Source of the DNA: Myrica gale
Lineage: Eukaryota > Streptophyta > Magnoliopsida > Fagales > Myricaceae
Length of the DNA stretch: 64,000 nucleotides
Assembly: GCA_963930655.1 (NCBI GenBank)
Contig: OZ005615.1
Coordinates: forward strand, 13,720,001 to 13,784,000
Direction of reading: 5' to 3'
The notes below the pieces were generated by a model. That model was given only the letters and a program-made list of their open reading frames with translations, made no database searches and was not told where the DNA came from. Below, piece after piece: positions 11,614 through 21,916 of the stretch. The position numbers were made by a program, and so were the translations under genes. Every line of letters begins with the position of its first letter. Positions within the stretch are counted from its first letter, which is position 1.

Positions 11614-11849
11614 GTACGTATGAGTTCTGTCAAAGAACATGAGCCCCTTATATTAGTTTTTTTTTATTTCAAATTTTGTGTAGAATAAGAACTTGATACA
11701 TGATGGTCAGATAGTGACTTTGACATTTGAATACTTAACTAATTTTAATGGGAATGGATTGTCTCAGAAGGCAAGTCCATTCGGATGACCGTTCGCCTTC
11801 GGAATCAATCCATCTCCAATTTTAATGCCATCGACTTCAATGTTGCTAG

Positions 11850-12329
11850 TGTGGGAGAAAATCTCAATCTATGTGGATCCGCTTCTTGCAAAAAGAAGAA
11901 CAACGTTGTGGTTCCAGTAGTAGCGTCAGTCGGAGGATTGCTCATCGTCTCATTGATAGTCGTGGCTCTCTTGTGGGGGTTTAAAAGGAGATCAAGAAGG
12001 CAGCGTAAGATTGATTTAAGAGCATATTCATCTAAACATAGAAAACATTCTAAACAGACCACATATATGTGCTTATAACCTGCATGCTCATCGTGATCTT
12101 AGCAATTGTGATGGAAGACACCGAGTCCAGCATGCCAAACATGTCATTTGAGGCAATACAACGACAATTTACATATGCTGAACTCCTAAAAATAACCAAC
12201 AACTTTGAGAGGATTCTTGGCAAGGGTGGATTTGGGACAGTTTTCCATGGCTACGTAGATGACACTCAAGTAGCCGTGAAGATGCTCTCTCCATCATCAG
12301 TTCAGGGGTATCAGCAATTTCAATCAGAG
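11850..12329 (+). pseudogene. Transmembrane exon and kinase N-lobe exon
   Basis: 11850-12004 encodes the short NLC segment, a hydrophobic transmembrane helix (VVASVGGLLIVSLIVVALLW) and a basic stop-transfer region, ending at a GTAAGA donor. 12103-12329 encodes the juxtamembrane region, [13 protein letters not shown], the glycine loop [11 protein letters not shown] and the lysine motif VAVKML. No stop is present. The exon ends TCAGAG followed by GCACGT, so the donor would be GC rather than GT; joining to 17022 gives the expected FQSE-VKLLMRVHH sequence. Copia 2 lies in this intron. Confidence 0.82.
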
Positions 12330-12358
12330 GCACGTAATTGTATCTCTTATAGAGCTTT

Positions 12359-12632
12359 TGTTGGAAAGCAAGAAGAAAATAGAGTATGATTTGTGAAAAA
12401 CTTCAACCAACAACTTGTTTGATTGATTCTAATTGTTCTGCCCTTACAATTCCAAATGTGCAGAAATATAATGACCCTTAGAAACTCATGAAGACACCTA
12501 GAAACTCATGACATCATTAATTAAGAACAACTTCCAATATAAGCTAATAAACAACAGACTCTCAATAAAGCAAACTAGGCTATTAATAGAGTTTTATTGA
12601 AAAACAGCAGCACACATGCATCAACTTCAATA
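12359..12632 (-). repeat. 3' LTR of copia element 2
   Basis: 274 bp, bounded by the GCTTT target duplication on the left and the polypurine tract on the right. It differs from its partner at 16677-16950 at roughly a dozen positions, so this insertion is clearly older than copia 4. Confidence 0.9.
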
Positions 12633-15161
12633 CTCCTCCTTGATGTGTTTTTCTGAAACTCCAAGCATCATTCGGAGGAACTGAAACTTGTCTCTAGGAA
12701 GAGCTTTTGTGAAAATATCTGCAATCTGATCTTCAGAGCAGCAGAAAATTAACTTGATTTCACCACTTGCTTCTACTTCATGCAGGAAATGATACTTGAT
12801 TTCTATGTGCTTTGTGCGACTGTGATGGACAGGATTCTTAGCAATAGCAATTGCAGATTTGCTGTCACAAAAAATCTCAACTGGTCCTTGTTGTATTTCT
12901 CCCATATCTATCATAATTCTTTTCAACCAAATGGCTTGGATTGCTGTCCCAGCTGCAGCAACATATTCAGCCTCAGCAGTGGACTGAGCTACATTTCCTT
13001 GCTTCTTAGAACTCCATGAAAACATACCAGATCCAAGACCAAAACAATGTCCTGAAGTACTTTGCATGTCGTCAATTGATCCAGCCCAATCACTATCAGT
13101 GAAGCCAACTAGTTTTGATTCTGATCTTTTCTCATACCATATGCCAAAGCTGATTGTTCCTTGCAAATACCTGAGAACCCTCTTAGCAGTTCCAAAATGA
13201 ACTTGACTCGGACTTTGCATAAACCTTGACAACAAACTTGTGGCAAACAAGATATCGGGTCTGGTATTGCACAAGTAAAGTAAACTTCCTACAAGACTTA
13301 TGTAGGTAGATGCATTCACTTTCTTGGCACCATCATCTTTTCTTAATTTCTCATTAGGAACCAATGGCGTTGCAACTGACTTACAGCCTAGCATTTTGAA
13401 TTTCTTCAACAAGTTTTCTGCATATTTTTCTGAGAATAGAAAATTCCATCTTCTTCTTGGCTTACTTCCATTCCGAGAAAATAATGCATCAAACCCAAGC
13501 TGCTCATCTCAAAGTTAGCCATCATATCCTTTTTAAACTCCTCAATCATCACTAGATTATTTCCAGTAAAAATCAGATCATCAACATACAAGGATACAAT
13601 GAGAATTTCAGCATTACCTTGAGACTTTATGTACAACGTTGGTTCACTTTTTCTCCTCCTGAAACCTGGATCTGAAAAATAACCATCTATCTTTCCATAC
13701 CAGGCTCGGGGTGCTTGCTTCAGCCCATATAATGCCTTATTTAATCTTAAAACTTTTCCTTCTTCTTCTATGAAACCCTCTGGTTGATAAACATAAACTT
13801 CTTCCTCTAGGACACCATTTAAGAATGCTGACTTTACATCAAGTTGGTAAATCTTCCAACTTTTCTGAGCTGCAAGTGCAACAAGTGCTCGAATGGTATC
13901 CATCCTTGCAACTGGTGCAAAGGTTTCGTTGTAGTCTACTCCTGGCCGTTGTACATAGCCCTTAGCCACAAGCCTTGCTTTATGCTTCAAGATTGAGCCA
14001 TCTGGATTCAGCTTGGTCTTGAAGATCCATTTAACTCCAATGATCTCTTTGTTTGTAGGTCGAGTAAGCAATTCCCAAGTTTCATTCTTTTCAATCATTT
14101 TTATCTCCTCCTCCATTGCTTTTACCCAAACTTTGTCCCTTGATGCAGCAGCAAAATTTTTCTGGTTCAAGAGAAGAGTAATTGCAATGCTCATAGATTT
14201 CACTCAGAAGTCTTGTTCTTCCTATAGGAGATCTTGGTAAAGAATTATCATCTCTGTCAGAAGACGATGATTGTTGAGTTGCTGTAGGACTGCTCCTCTC
14301 ATCCTCCATAGGACTGCTCATGTCATCCTCCAACTCTTCTTCTATCGCAGGTGGTTCAACAATTGGAACTTCAACATTCTGCTGAATCACCTTCTCAGCT
14401 TCCCAATCCCAAGAAGCATGCTCATTGAATTTCACATCACAGCTGGTAACAAGCTTCTTAGTTTCCAAGTTGAAGATTCAAAAACCTTTTGACATAGTGC
14501 TGTAACCCAGAAAAATGCCCTTCTCAGACTTTTCTTCCAGCTTGTGCCTTTTCTAAGATGGAACATGAATATAGCATATACAACCAAACACTTTTAGAAA
14601 ACTTGCAGAGGGTTTTATGCCACTCCAAGCCTCATAAGGTGTCTGATTTTCTACAGCTTTTGTTGGTACTCTGTTGAGCAAAAATACAGCAGTGTTAACT
14701 GCTTCTGCCCAGAATTTTTTTGGCAAACATTTTTCCAACAACATAGATCTTGCCATCTCCATCATTGTTCTGTTTTTGCGCTCAGAAACTCCATTCTGTT
14801 GGGGCGAGTATGCAACAGAAAGTTGAAGCATCAGCCCTTCTTCTTCACAGAATTTCTCAAACTCATTTGAGTTATACTCAGTACCACGATCGCTCCTTAG
14901 AGTTTTAATTTTCTGTCCACACTGGTTTTCAACCAGCAACTTGAATTTCTTGAAAATTCCAAAAACTTCTAATTTTTCACGAAGAAAATACGCCCAAGTC
15001 ATTCTGGTAAAATCATCAATGAAAATAATAAAATACCTGTTTTGATTGTGTGTAGGAGTTTTCGTTGGACCACACACATCAGTGTGAACAAGTTCCAGCT
15101 TCTCCTTTGCTCTCCATGTACTTTCAGAGGGAAAAGGTTGCTTGTGCTGCTTCCCAAGCAT
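12627..15161 (-). pseudogene. Integrase-RT-RNase H of copia element 2
   Basis: 15161-14553 holds most of integrase (LVHTDVCGP, TLRSDRGTEYNS, AYSPQQNGVSERKN; D, D, E positions present). Stops near 14553 and 14477 and a frameshift near 14100-14200 break the linker. 14203-13406 holds RT with LYGLKQAPRAWYGK and the catalytic YVDD. After another frameshift 13412-12627 holds the end of RT and RNase H (STAEAEYVAAA, HSRTKHIEIKYHF). All parts of a copia polyprotein are present but it cannot be made in one piece. Confidence 0.88.
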
Positions 15162-15168
15162 ACATCCC

Positions 15169-16635
15169 TCACATATTTACGTCTTCTCTCCTAAGAGAGG
15201 CAAATCTCTTATCATTTCCTTCTGATGTAGAAAATCTCAGAGAGTTGAGATTGTAGTGCCCAAACCTTTGAGGCCATAACATTGAATCTTCCACCGAAGC
15301 CATCATAGCTTTAGCTAAATTCAATTGAATGGGAAAGTTTCTGCTTCTTCCCATTTTAATTTCAGCAAGTTCCACTTTATTCTTCTCATCATAAATTTTG
15401 CACAGATTACTCTCAAAGTGTAAAGAATAACCATTCTCCATCATTTGACCAACACTTAACAGATTTTGAGCAAGACTTGGAACAAGCAGAACATCTGTAA
15501 TGAACCTCGTACATTTCTTTGTCGGAATAGCCACTTTGCCTTTGCCTTTGGATTCAACCAAGTCTCCATTCCCCATCTTGACTTTGGTTTTGACAGAGGA
15601 ATCCAAATTTGTAAAAATGCTTTCATCTGATGCCATGTGGTAACTGCAACCACTATCAATAAACCAGAAATCTTCATTTTTTGTAAGAGCATGGCTAGCA
15701 AAAAATAAAGGCTCGTTATCTTCTTTTTCTTCTGAATAATGGGTTTGATGATTGTTTTTGAATCGACAATCTTTTTCTATATGGCCAAACTTCTTGCAAT
15801 TCCAGCAATGAGGCTTCCCGAGATGGTAACAGTCCTTTTCAAGATGGTTGGTCTTCTTGCAAGTTCCACAAGGTGGGAACTCACCATGTTTCTCTTTCCC
15901 TTTTGTCTTCCCTTCATTTTGAGAGTTGTCTGCACTCTTCTGGTAATGACGTTGTGACTTCTTCTTATAATCCTTTGGCTTCGTATTTTTCAGATTAACT
16001 TTGGATTGGAAAGCATGCTCCAAAGAACCATCACTTTTTCTGGAAATTCTTTGTTCATGAGCGTGCAATGATCCCATCAATTCTGTAACAGTCAAGGTTT
16101 GTAGATCCCTTGATTCTTCAATTGCAGCAACAACATGATCATATTTTTCTGAGAGACTAATCAAGATCTTCTGAACAATTCTTTGATCAGTAACGTCTTC
16201 ACCATAAGCACACATTTGATTGACCACTCCAATCAATCTGGAGCAATAATCTTTTGCATCTTCTGATTCCTTCATTTTTAAGTTTTCAAACTCTCTTCTT
16301 AATCCTTGAAGCTTGATTACTTTTACTTTCGCATTTCCTTGAAATTCCAACTGAAGAATTTCCCAAGCTGCCTTTGAAGTAGTAGCCCTCATCAATCTAG
16401 GAAAAATGGATTCACTTACGGCTTGTTGTAGTATGAACAAAGCCTTGGCATCCTTACTAGTTTCCTGTTTGAGTTGAGCAGAGTCTGAAGCTCCTTCTGC
16501 AGGGGTTGAAACACCTTTTTCTACCACATCCCAGAGATCCTGAGATAGGAAGAAAATCTTCATTTTGATGTTCCAATAATCGTAGTTCTCACCACCAAAG
16601 ATGGGAATTGCTGTAGATGTTCCGAAATTAGCCAT
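15169..16635 (-). pseudogene. Gag-protease of copia element 2
   Basis: The start chosen is the methionine at 16635 (MANFGTSTAIPIFGGENYDYW), which follows the primer-binding site at normal distance; the frame is open 32 codons further upstream through the LTR edge. The long frame covers the UBN2 gag core, two CCHC-like knuckles (CGTCKKTNHLEKDC, CWNCKKFGHIEKDC) and the protease region with active site WFIDSGCSYHM. A frameshift near 15220 and a TAA shortly after separate it from integrase. Confidence 0.85.
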
Positions 16636-16676
16636 TAACGACCGTTCAGATCGACCTGGGCAGCTCCGATACCACT

Positions 16677-16950
16677 TGTTGGAAAGCAAGAAGAAAACAG
16701 AGTATGATTTGTGAGAAACTTCGACCAACAACTTGTGTGATTGATTCTAATTGTTCTGCCCTTACAATTCCAAACGTACAGAAATATAAAGACCCTTAGA
16801 AACTCATGAAGACACCTAGAAACTCATGACATCATTAATTAAGAACAACTTCCAATATAAGCTAATAAACAGCAGACTCTCAAAAAAGCAAACTAGGATA
16901 TTAATAGAGTTTTATTGAAAAATAGCAGCACGCATGCATCAGCTTCAATA
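16677..16950 (-). repeat. 5' LTR of copia element 2
   Basis: 274 bp, adjacent to the primer-binding site on its left and the target duplication GCTTT on its right. Confidence 0.9.
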
Positions 16951-17021
16951 GCTTTTTAGCTTATTCATATATATATATATATACATACATACGGGTATCA
17001 TGCAGATTCTAAATCATGCAG

Positions 17022-18127
17022 GTCAAACTTCTGATGAGAGTTCATCATAGAAACTTAACTACCGTTGTCCGGTATTGCTATGAAGGCACAAGAATGGGGC
17101 TCATTTACGAGTACATGGCCAACGGGGACTTAGACGCACATCTATCAGGTAGGGAATGATTAAATTTCACCCTTCAAGATGATTTTAATTTCAATAGCAA
17201 AGCAAGGGAGGCTAAAAGTTAAAGCACTCTGTTAATGGATGTAGATAAGAACTCAAATATTGTTCTGCCTTGGGAAGACAGAATGCGAATAGCGGCGGAT
17301 GCAGCACAGGGTTAGTAATAACCTCACTTGCCTAATTCCTTTCTCCCAACGTCATCTCTTTTCTCAAGTAATGGTGTGGGACTATGAAATGCAGGACTGG
17401 AGTATCTGCACTATGGTTGTAAGCCACCTATCATTCACAGAGATGTGAAGTGTACAAACATCTTGCTAAACGAAAATTTCCAGGCCAAACTAGCAGATTT
17501 TGGTCTGTCCAAGGTTTTCCCAACTGATGGTGGCACTCATATGTCAACAGTCGTCGCCGGCACCCCTGGCTTCCTCGACCCGGAGTGAGTATCTCTCAGT
17601 TTCTTTATGTAGTTTTACTTACCATCTTCGAACTTCATTTTTTTTTGTTCTATGCTTAAGATATTTTAAGTCAAGAGAAGCTCAAAGCATATAAACACAA
17701 CGCTTTGCCTTGCAGGTACTGCATAGCAAACTGCCTGACCGAGAAAAGTGATGTATATAGCTTTGGAGTAGTTCTTCTGGAGATAATCTCGAATCGACCT
17801 GCAATTGAAAGATCCAAGGAGAGGACTCACATAAGCCAGTGGACAAGTTCCATGCTTTCCAAAGGGGATATAAAGAATATTGTTGATCCAAGGCTGCGTG
17901 GAAATTTCAACGTCAACTCTGTCTGGAAAGCAGTTGAAATAGCAATGGCTTGTGTAGCTCTAACTGCAGCTAGAAGGCCGACTATGAGCCAGGTAGTGGC
18001 CGAACTGAAGGAATGTTTGGAAATTGAATTAGCTCGAACGAAGGAGGGACATGAGGGTGAATCAGCAGATTCAATCGAAATGATGAGTGTGAATCTGAAC
18101 AGTGAACTCAATCCCTTAGCAAGGTAA
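17022..18127 (+). pseudogene. Kinase exons of the receptor kinase, catalytic core intact
   Basis: Four exons with good splice sites: 17022-17148 (VKLLMRVHHRNL, LIYEYMANGDL), 17245-17310 (LPWEDRMRIAADAAQ), 17395-17584 (GLEYLHYGC, catalytic [23 protein letters not shown]) and 17716-18127 (NCLTEKSDVYSFGVVLLEI to the stop). The activation segment and the HRD arginine are those of an RD kinase. The end NLNSELNPLAR is the family's usual C-terminus. No stop or frameshift is seen here, in contrast to the ectodomain, so decay of the kinase half is recent or it may be transcribed separately. It remains non-functional as a receptor. Confidence 0.88.
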
Positions 18128-20381
18128 AATACTGCCGAAAATTGAAATTGGAGTGTATCCATGTTGAACAGAATATTGCTCTGCTTTCCGTAATGTTTAT
18201 CTGGGTCCTAATTATGGTAGGGTCTACTTGCTTGTAAAGTGTGCTTTAGTTATGCGGATTGTCAATCCATTGTTTTTTTTTTCTAAGTTGTCAATCCATT
18301 GTTTACTCATGAAAATAAATGAATTAAGTTGAAGTGTAATAATATGAGACGAAAATGGCGTGTGAAAAAAAAAGGTAGCGATTCCTTAGGTTGCCTGTAC
18401 GGTTTGGGGCTGTACCGATCTGAAGTATATCAATCTAGTAAATGAGTTCTATTCTAATTAAGTGTTGGGTTAGACTTTTCCTCATCACCAAAAAAAATAT
18501 ATATACCGCTTAATTAAATATATACAAGTGATCTCATCTACAATATACCGCTTAATTACAATGGGAAGTGGCCAAAAGAAATCAAAAGGCTAGAATTTTC
18601 ATTTTTTTTTTCCTTTTTGGGTTAAAACAAAGTTGGGCTAGGCGTAAAACAAATGTAGGACTGAGCCCAAAATAGTCAAAGACCATAGAAGCGAAACGGA
18701 TCTGAAACAAAAGGGTCCAACCACGTACTGGGCCTTGACCGAGCGAAAACGAACTTGAAGTTGAAGAGAAAGGGAACAAGGGAAGAGCGGACAATTGCAG
18801 TTAGCCATAACCACTCAGAACAAGACACCTATGATATGTCCAGTTGAGAGGATGACGTGTCCATTAAGTGCTGTATTGATCAGCTCACGAGAAAAGGAGC
18901 TGTCCTCCGCAAGCAACAGCTATATCACAACTGTATGACGACGTAGCGCGCTCAGAAAAAGAGAAAGAAAGAACTGGATGTGATCTACACAAATGAATGT
19001 GTAAGATATTCTATTTCAATCTCACGCAAATTTTAAGTTATCTTGAGACCTTTTCTGGAATTAGGAGAGCTGGAGGGAAGAAAAAGGCAAGCGAAGAGTC
19101 TGGCTTGTTTTGCACAAAGTCTAAAAGCCTAAATTTAGTAAAGAATTCCAAGCACAGTAACCACTTCGATCCAATCAGAACCAACTTTTTTCAAACCTTA
19201 TACATATATAACCTCAGAAAAGACACACACATTAAACAATATCACGACAAGCCCACGTCACTAGCTATTTGGATCGATATTCGCGATCACGATAAACAAT
19301 ATCATGAAGTTCATGGCTTTCGAGAGGGGGAAATTTTAGATGAAGCTAAGGCTTTTATGCCATAAAGCTACCTCACATGCCAAAGAAGAAGTGGGAATAA
19401 ACAGGTGCTAGGAGTTGAGATTTGTGGTCTTACAACACAAAGTCAAGCTACTGAATGAGAACCCAATAATATCAAGGTAATTAAAGGGGAATCAAAACCT
19501 TCATCATCAGACCATGATTATCGAATTTATCTTTATAGTACCGTGAACAATATCTTTATTTGCATAAATCCACGGGATTTTGGAGTTTTAAAATGGAGAG
19601 AATGGTTTTATGCCGCCTGCCAAAAAAGAAGCATAAACACGTGCTAAGCAATGAGGCTGGGGTGATTTTCAAGGGCACGCTTTGGGTTGAATCAAGGAGA
19701 CAAGACCACTGCTGGGGCTCACAAGGCATAAGAGAATGTCCCCTGCATTGGTTAACACACAGTTTACATTTGAAAACCATAAAGATAACCAAGAAAGTGA
19801 GCTTTATAGCTGCATAGATCACATTAAACAAATATATGACAAAGTCACACAATCACTTTCTTGCCCTTCATCTTAATCATAAGTGTTATAATTACTAAGC
19901 CTTTCTGCGCAGAAAAGGGTCACGAAGGACTTAGCTATTTCCACACTTTTTTTTCCCAATTCCAGTACAATCATCTTCCTTTCCATAGGACAAAACATGA
20001 TGACGGTGGAAGATGTAGATTAAGCTACAACTGAAAATACCGAAGCCAAAAACCAACCCCCTCTTCGCTCTTGGGCGGTGGGTGTCATGATGGTGACAAT
20101 TTAGAAATGGCTTTTCAGCTACTGTTTTGAACACTAGACTGCCACAGAGATATGATAATGATAATTGCGCTGGTGGTCAGTGTCACAGATTGGAGTTCCA
20201 GTACTGTTTTGACTAGAAAATAGGATTTGGCTGTTAATCATTGGTGCTAAAGAAATGATGCTGGATATGATTAGGATCTTTGGTTAAAGATACGGAATGT
20301 GTTCTTAACGGATTTGAGAAATGCTATTGATTTTTTTTCCTGGGTAATAATATTTCTCAAGTCTCTGAATTGTGGATGCAG
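18128..20381. other. Spacer and likely 3' untranslated region of the bHLH gene
   Basis: No gene is recognised. A plus-strand frame at 18997-19365 (122 codons) has no family I know and poor coding character; I do not call it. The part next to 20381 should contain the bHLH 3' untranslated region. Confidence 0.45.
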
Positions 20382-21764
20382 TTAGGGTTTGGGAGTGGAA
20401 AATGGGTTTGCATGGGAAAGGAAGGGATTGAAAGAAAAAGCAAGGTCTGTAGGGGGGCAATTCATTGAGTCAAGTTTGTGGCCTAGATCTTCTAGTGCTC
20501 TCACTTGTGACCTGAGAAACCTGAGGTAGTTTGCAGCCTCGTCAAGCATCGATGCAGTGTCCATCTTGCTTCCACCAGGAACTAGCTTCTGCAAAACCCT
20601 AATTCTCTCGCCGATCCTTTCCCTCCTTTGCCTTGCGGCTACAGTTTGCGGATCGGTTGATATTCTGACATTCTTCCTCTTGGGCCTCTCCACCACCTCC
20701 AAACCTAAGTTCACAGGCCTAAAAGCCGCAGCACGAAAAATCATTTCTTTCATTTGTGCAATGGCCTCTGGATCAGGTTCCTCGACGGAAGAGGATACCG
20801 ATGAATTTGACTGCTGGAAGTTGATGTTGGATGTGCTCGGACGCTTCTCTGATCTGGCCTTCTTGAGTTTTGGTGGATTCTCAGAAATGAGCTTAAAACC
20901 ACCTTCTGTAGTAGCAGAATCAGTTTGAACAATATCCAAATAACGGTAATTCGATACAGGTTTGAGCTCACTTTGACCATTAATGCTTCTGTGTGTAGGA
21001 ACCGGTTTAGATTCTCGCAAAGTTCCCTGTGTGATATAAATATCTGAGGAATATTGTGACACTCTCTCATCAATCTCACTTAATGGGCGGTGCTTCTCTT
21101 TGTTTCTTGCACTGGAAGCATTATTCTCGGACTCTCCGGATGAAACTGCACCACCAGAACCAAAGCTCCATAAGTTTCTGCAGTCATTGAAAATCGTAGA
21201 AATCCCATCATCTGCGGCCGACGTGTCTGTGTTGCTGTTAGTAGCTGAGAGCAAGCAATCCAACGGCTCAAAAGAGCATGTCGTTACTGGAGCCTTTCCA
21301 TTTTGTAAGTCATTGGCCTCTTGTGAATGTTTTGCATTGCCAAAAGCGCCCGTGAAACCGCTAAAAGGGTTCATCACGCAAGGCCTGTTGACCGTCAGAG
21401 GAGAAGGACATATCTGATCATCAGATGCTAAATCTTCTCCCCAACAGCTTTTCCCAGCTCCCGATTTCGCAAGCATGGTGTCTGCTGCCAACCTCATAGC
21501 TCCTTGGTGGTCGGATAGGTTCCTGCTCGACACCACCTTCATCGAATCCGATAGAAGTACTGTTGATGGCTGAACCATCACGCTTACTCTGTCATAATTT
21601 GCCAAAACATCAGATAATTTAGCATCTTCGAGCGCCCTTATAGGATTGAAAACGCTGGAGTTCGAGTTGGACGAAACCAAACTTTCTTCAACATGTTGCG
21701 GATAATTCCACAAAGGTTGTGTGTTTGTGACAACTAGAGAGCCATCCCAACCCGTACCGTCCAT
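20382..21764 (-). CDS. bHLH87: bHLH transcription factor, bHLH87-like (HECATE/INDEHISCENT group)
   Basis: A 460-residue open frame starting [12 protein letters not shown]. The bHLH domain spans about residues 367-425: basic region [19 protein letters not shown], helix 1 [11 protein letters not shown], loop with [11 protein letters not shown], helix 2 [15 protein letters not shown]. The preceding [11 protein letters not shown] segment and this domain match Arabidopsis bHLH87, of the subgroup that includes HECATE and INDEHISCENT. The usual E-box contact residues are replaced (glutamine for histidine and alanine for glutamate), as in that subgroup, so dimerisation with another bHLH partner is likely needed for DNA binding. 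It acts in the nucleus; its process in this plant is unknown. The N-terminal 360 residues are serine-rich and lack a known domain. The frame is intact. Family placement is confident, exact orthology is an inference. Confidence 0.88.
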   Translation of the reverse strand: MDGTGWDGSLVVTNTQPLWNYPQHVEESLVSSNSNSSVFNPIRALEDAKLSDVLANYDRVSVMVQPSTVLLSDSMKVVSSRNLSDHQGAMRLAADTMLAKSGAGKSCWGEDLASDDQICPSPLTVNRPCVMNPFSGFTGAFGNAKHSQEANDLQNGKAPVTTCSFEPLDCLLSATNSNTDTSAADDGISTIFNDCRNLWSFGSGGAVSSGESENNASSARNKEKHRPLSEIDERVSQYSSDIYITQGTLRESKPVPTHRSINGQSELKPVSNYRYLDIVQTDSATTEGGFKLISENPPKLKKARSEKRPSTSNINFQQSNSSVSSSVEEPDPEAIAQMKEMIFRAAAFRPVNLGLEVVERPKRKNVRISTDPQTVAARQRRERIGERIRVLQKLVPGGSKMDTASMLDEAANYLRFLRSQVRALEDLGHKLDSMNCPPTDLAFSFNPFLSHANPFSTPKP

Positions 21765-21819
21765 TGATGAACAAAGAGATGTCAGAAAGACAAAATGATG
21801 GAAACCGTCTTCTCAAAGC

Positions 21820-21916
21820 CTGAAAATCCATTTTTTCAAGGAATATTTCATGGATATGATGTCAACCGACAACCAAAAAAGGAAAACAATTTGAGTTAGC
21901 TTTAAGAATTACATAC
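21820..21916 (-). other. Probable intron in the 5' leader of the bHLH gene
   Basis: On the minus strand a donor ACTG|GTATGT ends at 21917 and an acceptor TTTTCAG|GC lies at 21820, with a pyrimidine-rich run before it. The coding start follows 55 bases later. No coding sequence is seen upstream, so this would be a leader intron. Predicted from splice signals only. Confidence 0.4.

Larger units (their letters stand above)
12359..16950 (-). mobile_element. Copia element 2, full-length Ty1/copia retrotransposon
   Basis: Two 274-bp LTRs (12359-12632 and 16677-16950) flank a minus-strand gag-pol. The 5-bp target duplication GCTTT is perfect (12354-12358 and 16951-16955). The primer-binding site next to the right LTR reads TGGTATCGGAGC, close to the initiator-methionine tRNA complement. 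The polypurine tract AAGGAGGAG precedes the left LTR. It was inserted into an intron of the receptor-kinase gene in the opposite orientation. Several frameshifts and stops make it inactive. Confidence 0.92.
6678..18127 (+). pseudogene. Malectin-type LRR receptor-like kinase pseudogene, split by two copia elements
   Basis: The parts of a plant malectin/LRR receptor-like serine/threonine kinase appear in the correct order on the plus strand: signal-peptide exon (6678-6765), end of the malectin-like region (10132-10172, repeated at 10797-10837), LRR exons (10938-11613), transmembrane exon (11850-12004), kinase N-lobe (12103-12329) and kinase C-lobe exons (17022-18127). Exon phases and the 72-base LRR exons match this family. 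Most of the malectin-like domain is missing where copia 1 sits. In-frame stops lie in exon 1 and in the exon preceding the LRRs, so no normal receptor can be made. Family members are plasma-membrane receptors; the ligand here is unknown. The kinase half has no stop and keeps its catalytic motifs. Confidence 0.88.

Noticed and set aside
18997..19365. 122-codon plus-strand frame as a gene
   Set aside because: No recognisable domain, low-complexity lysine and histidine composition, and no start context or neighbours to support it.
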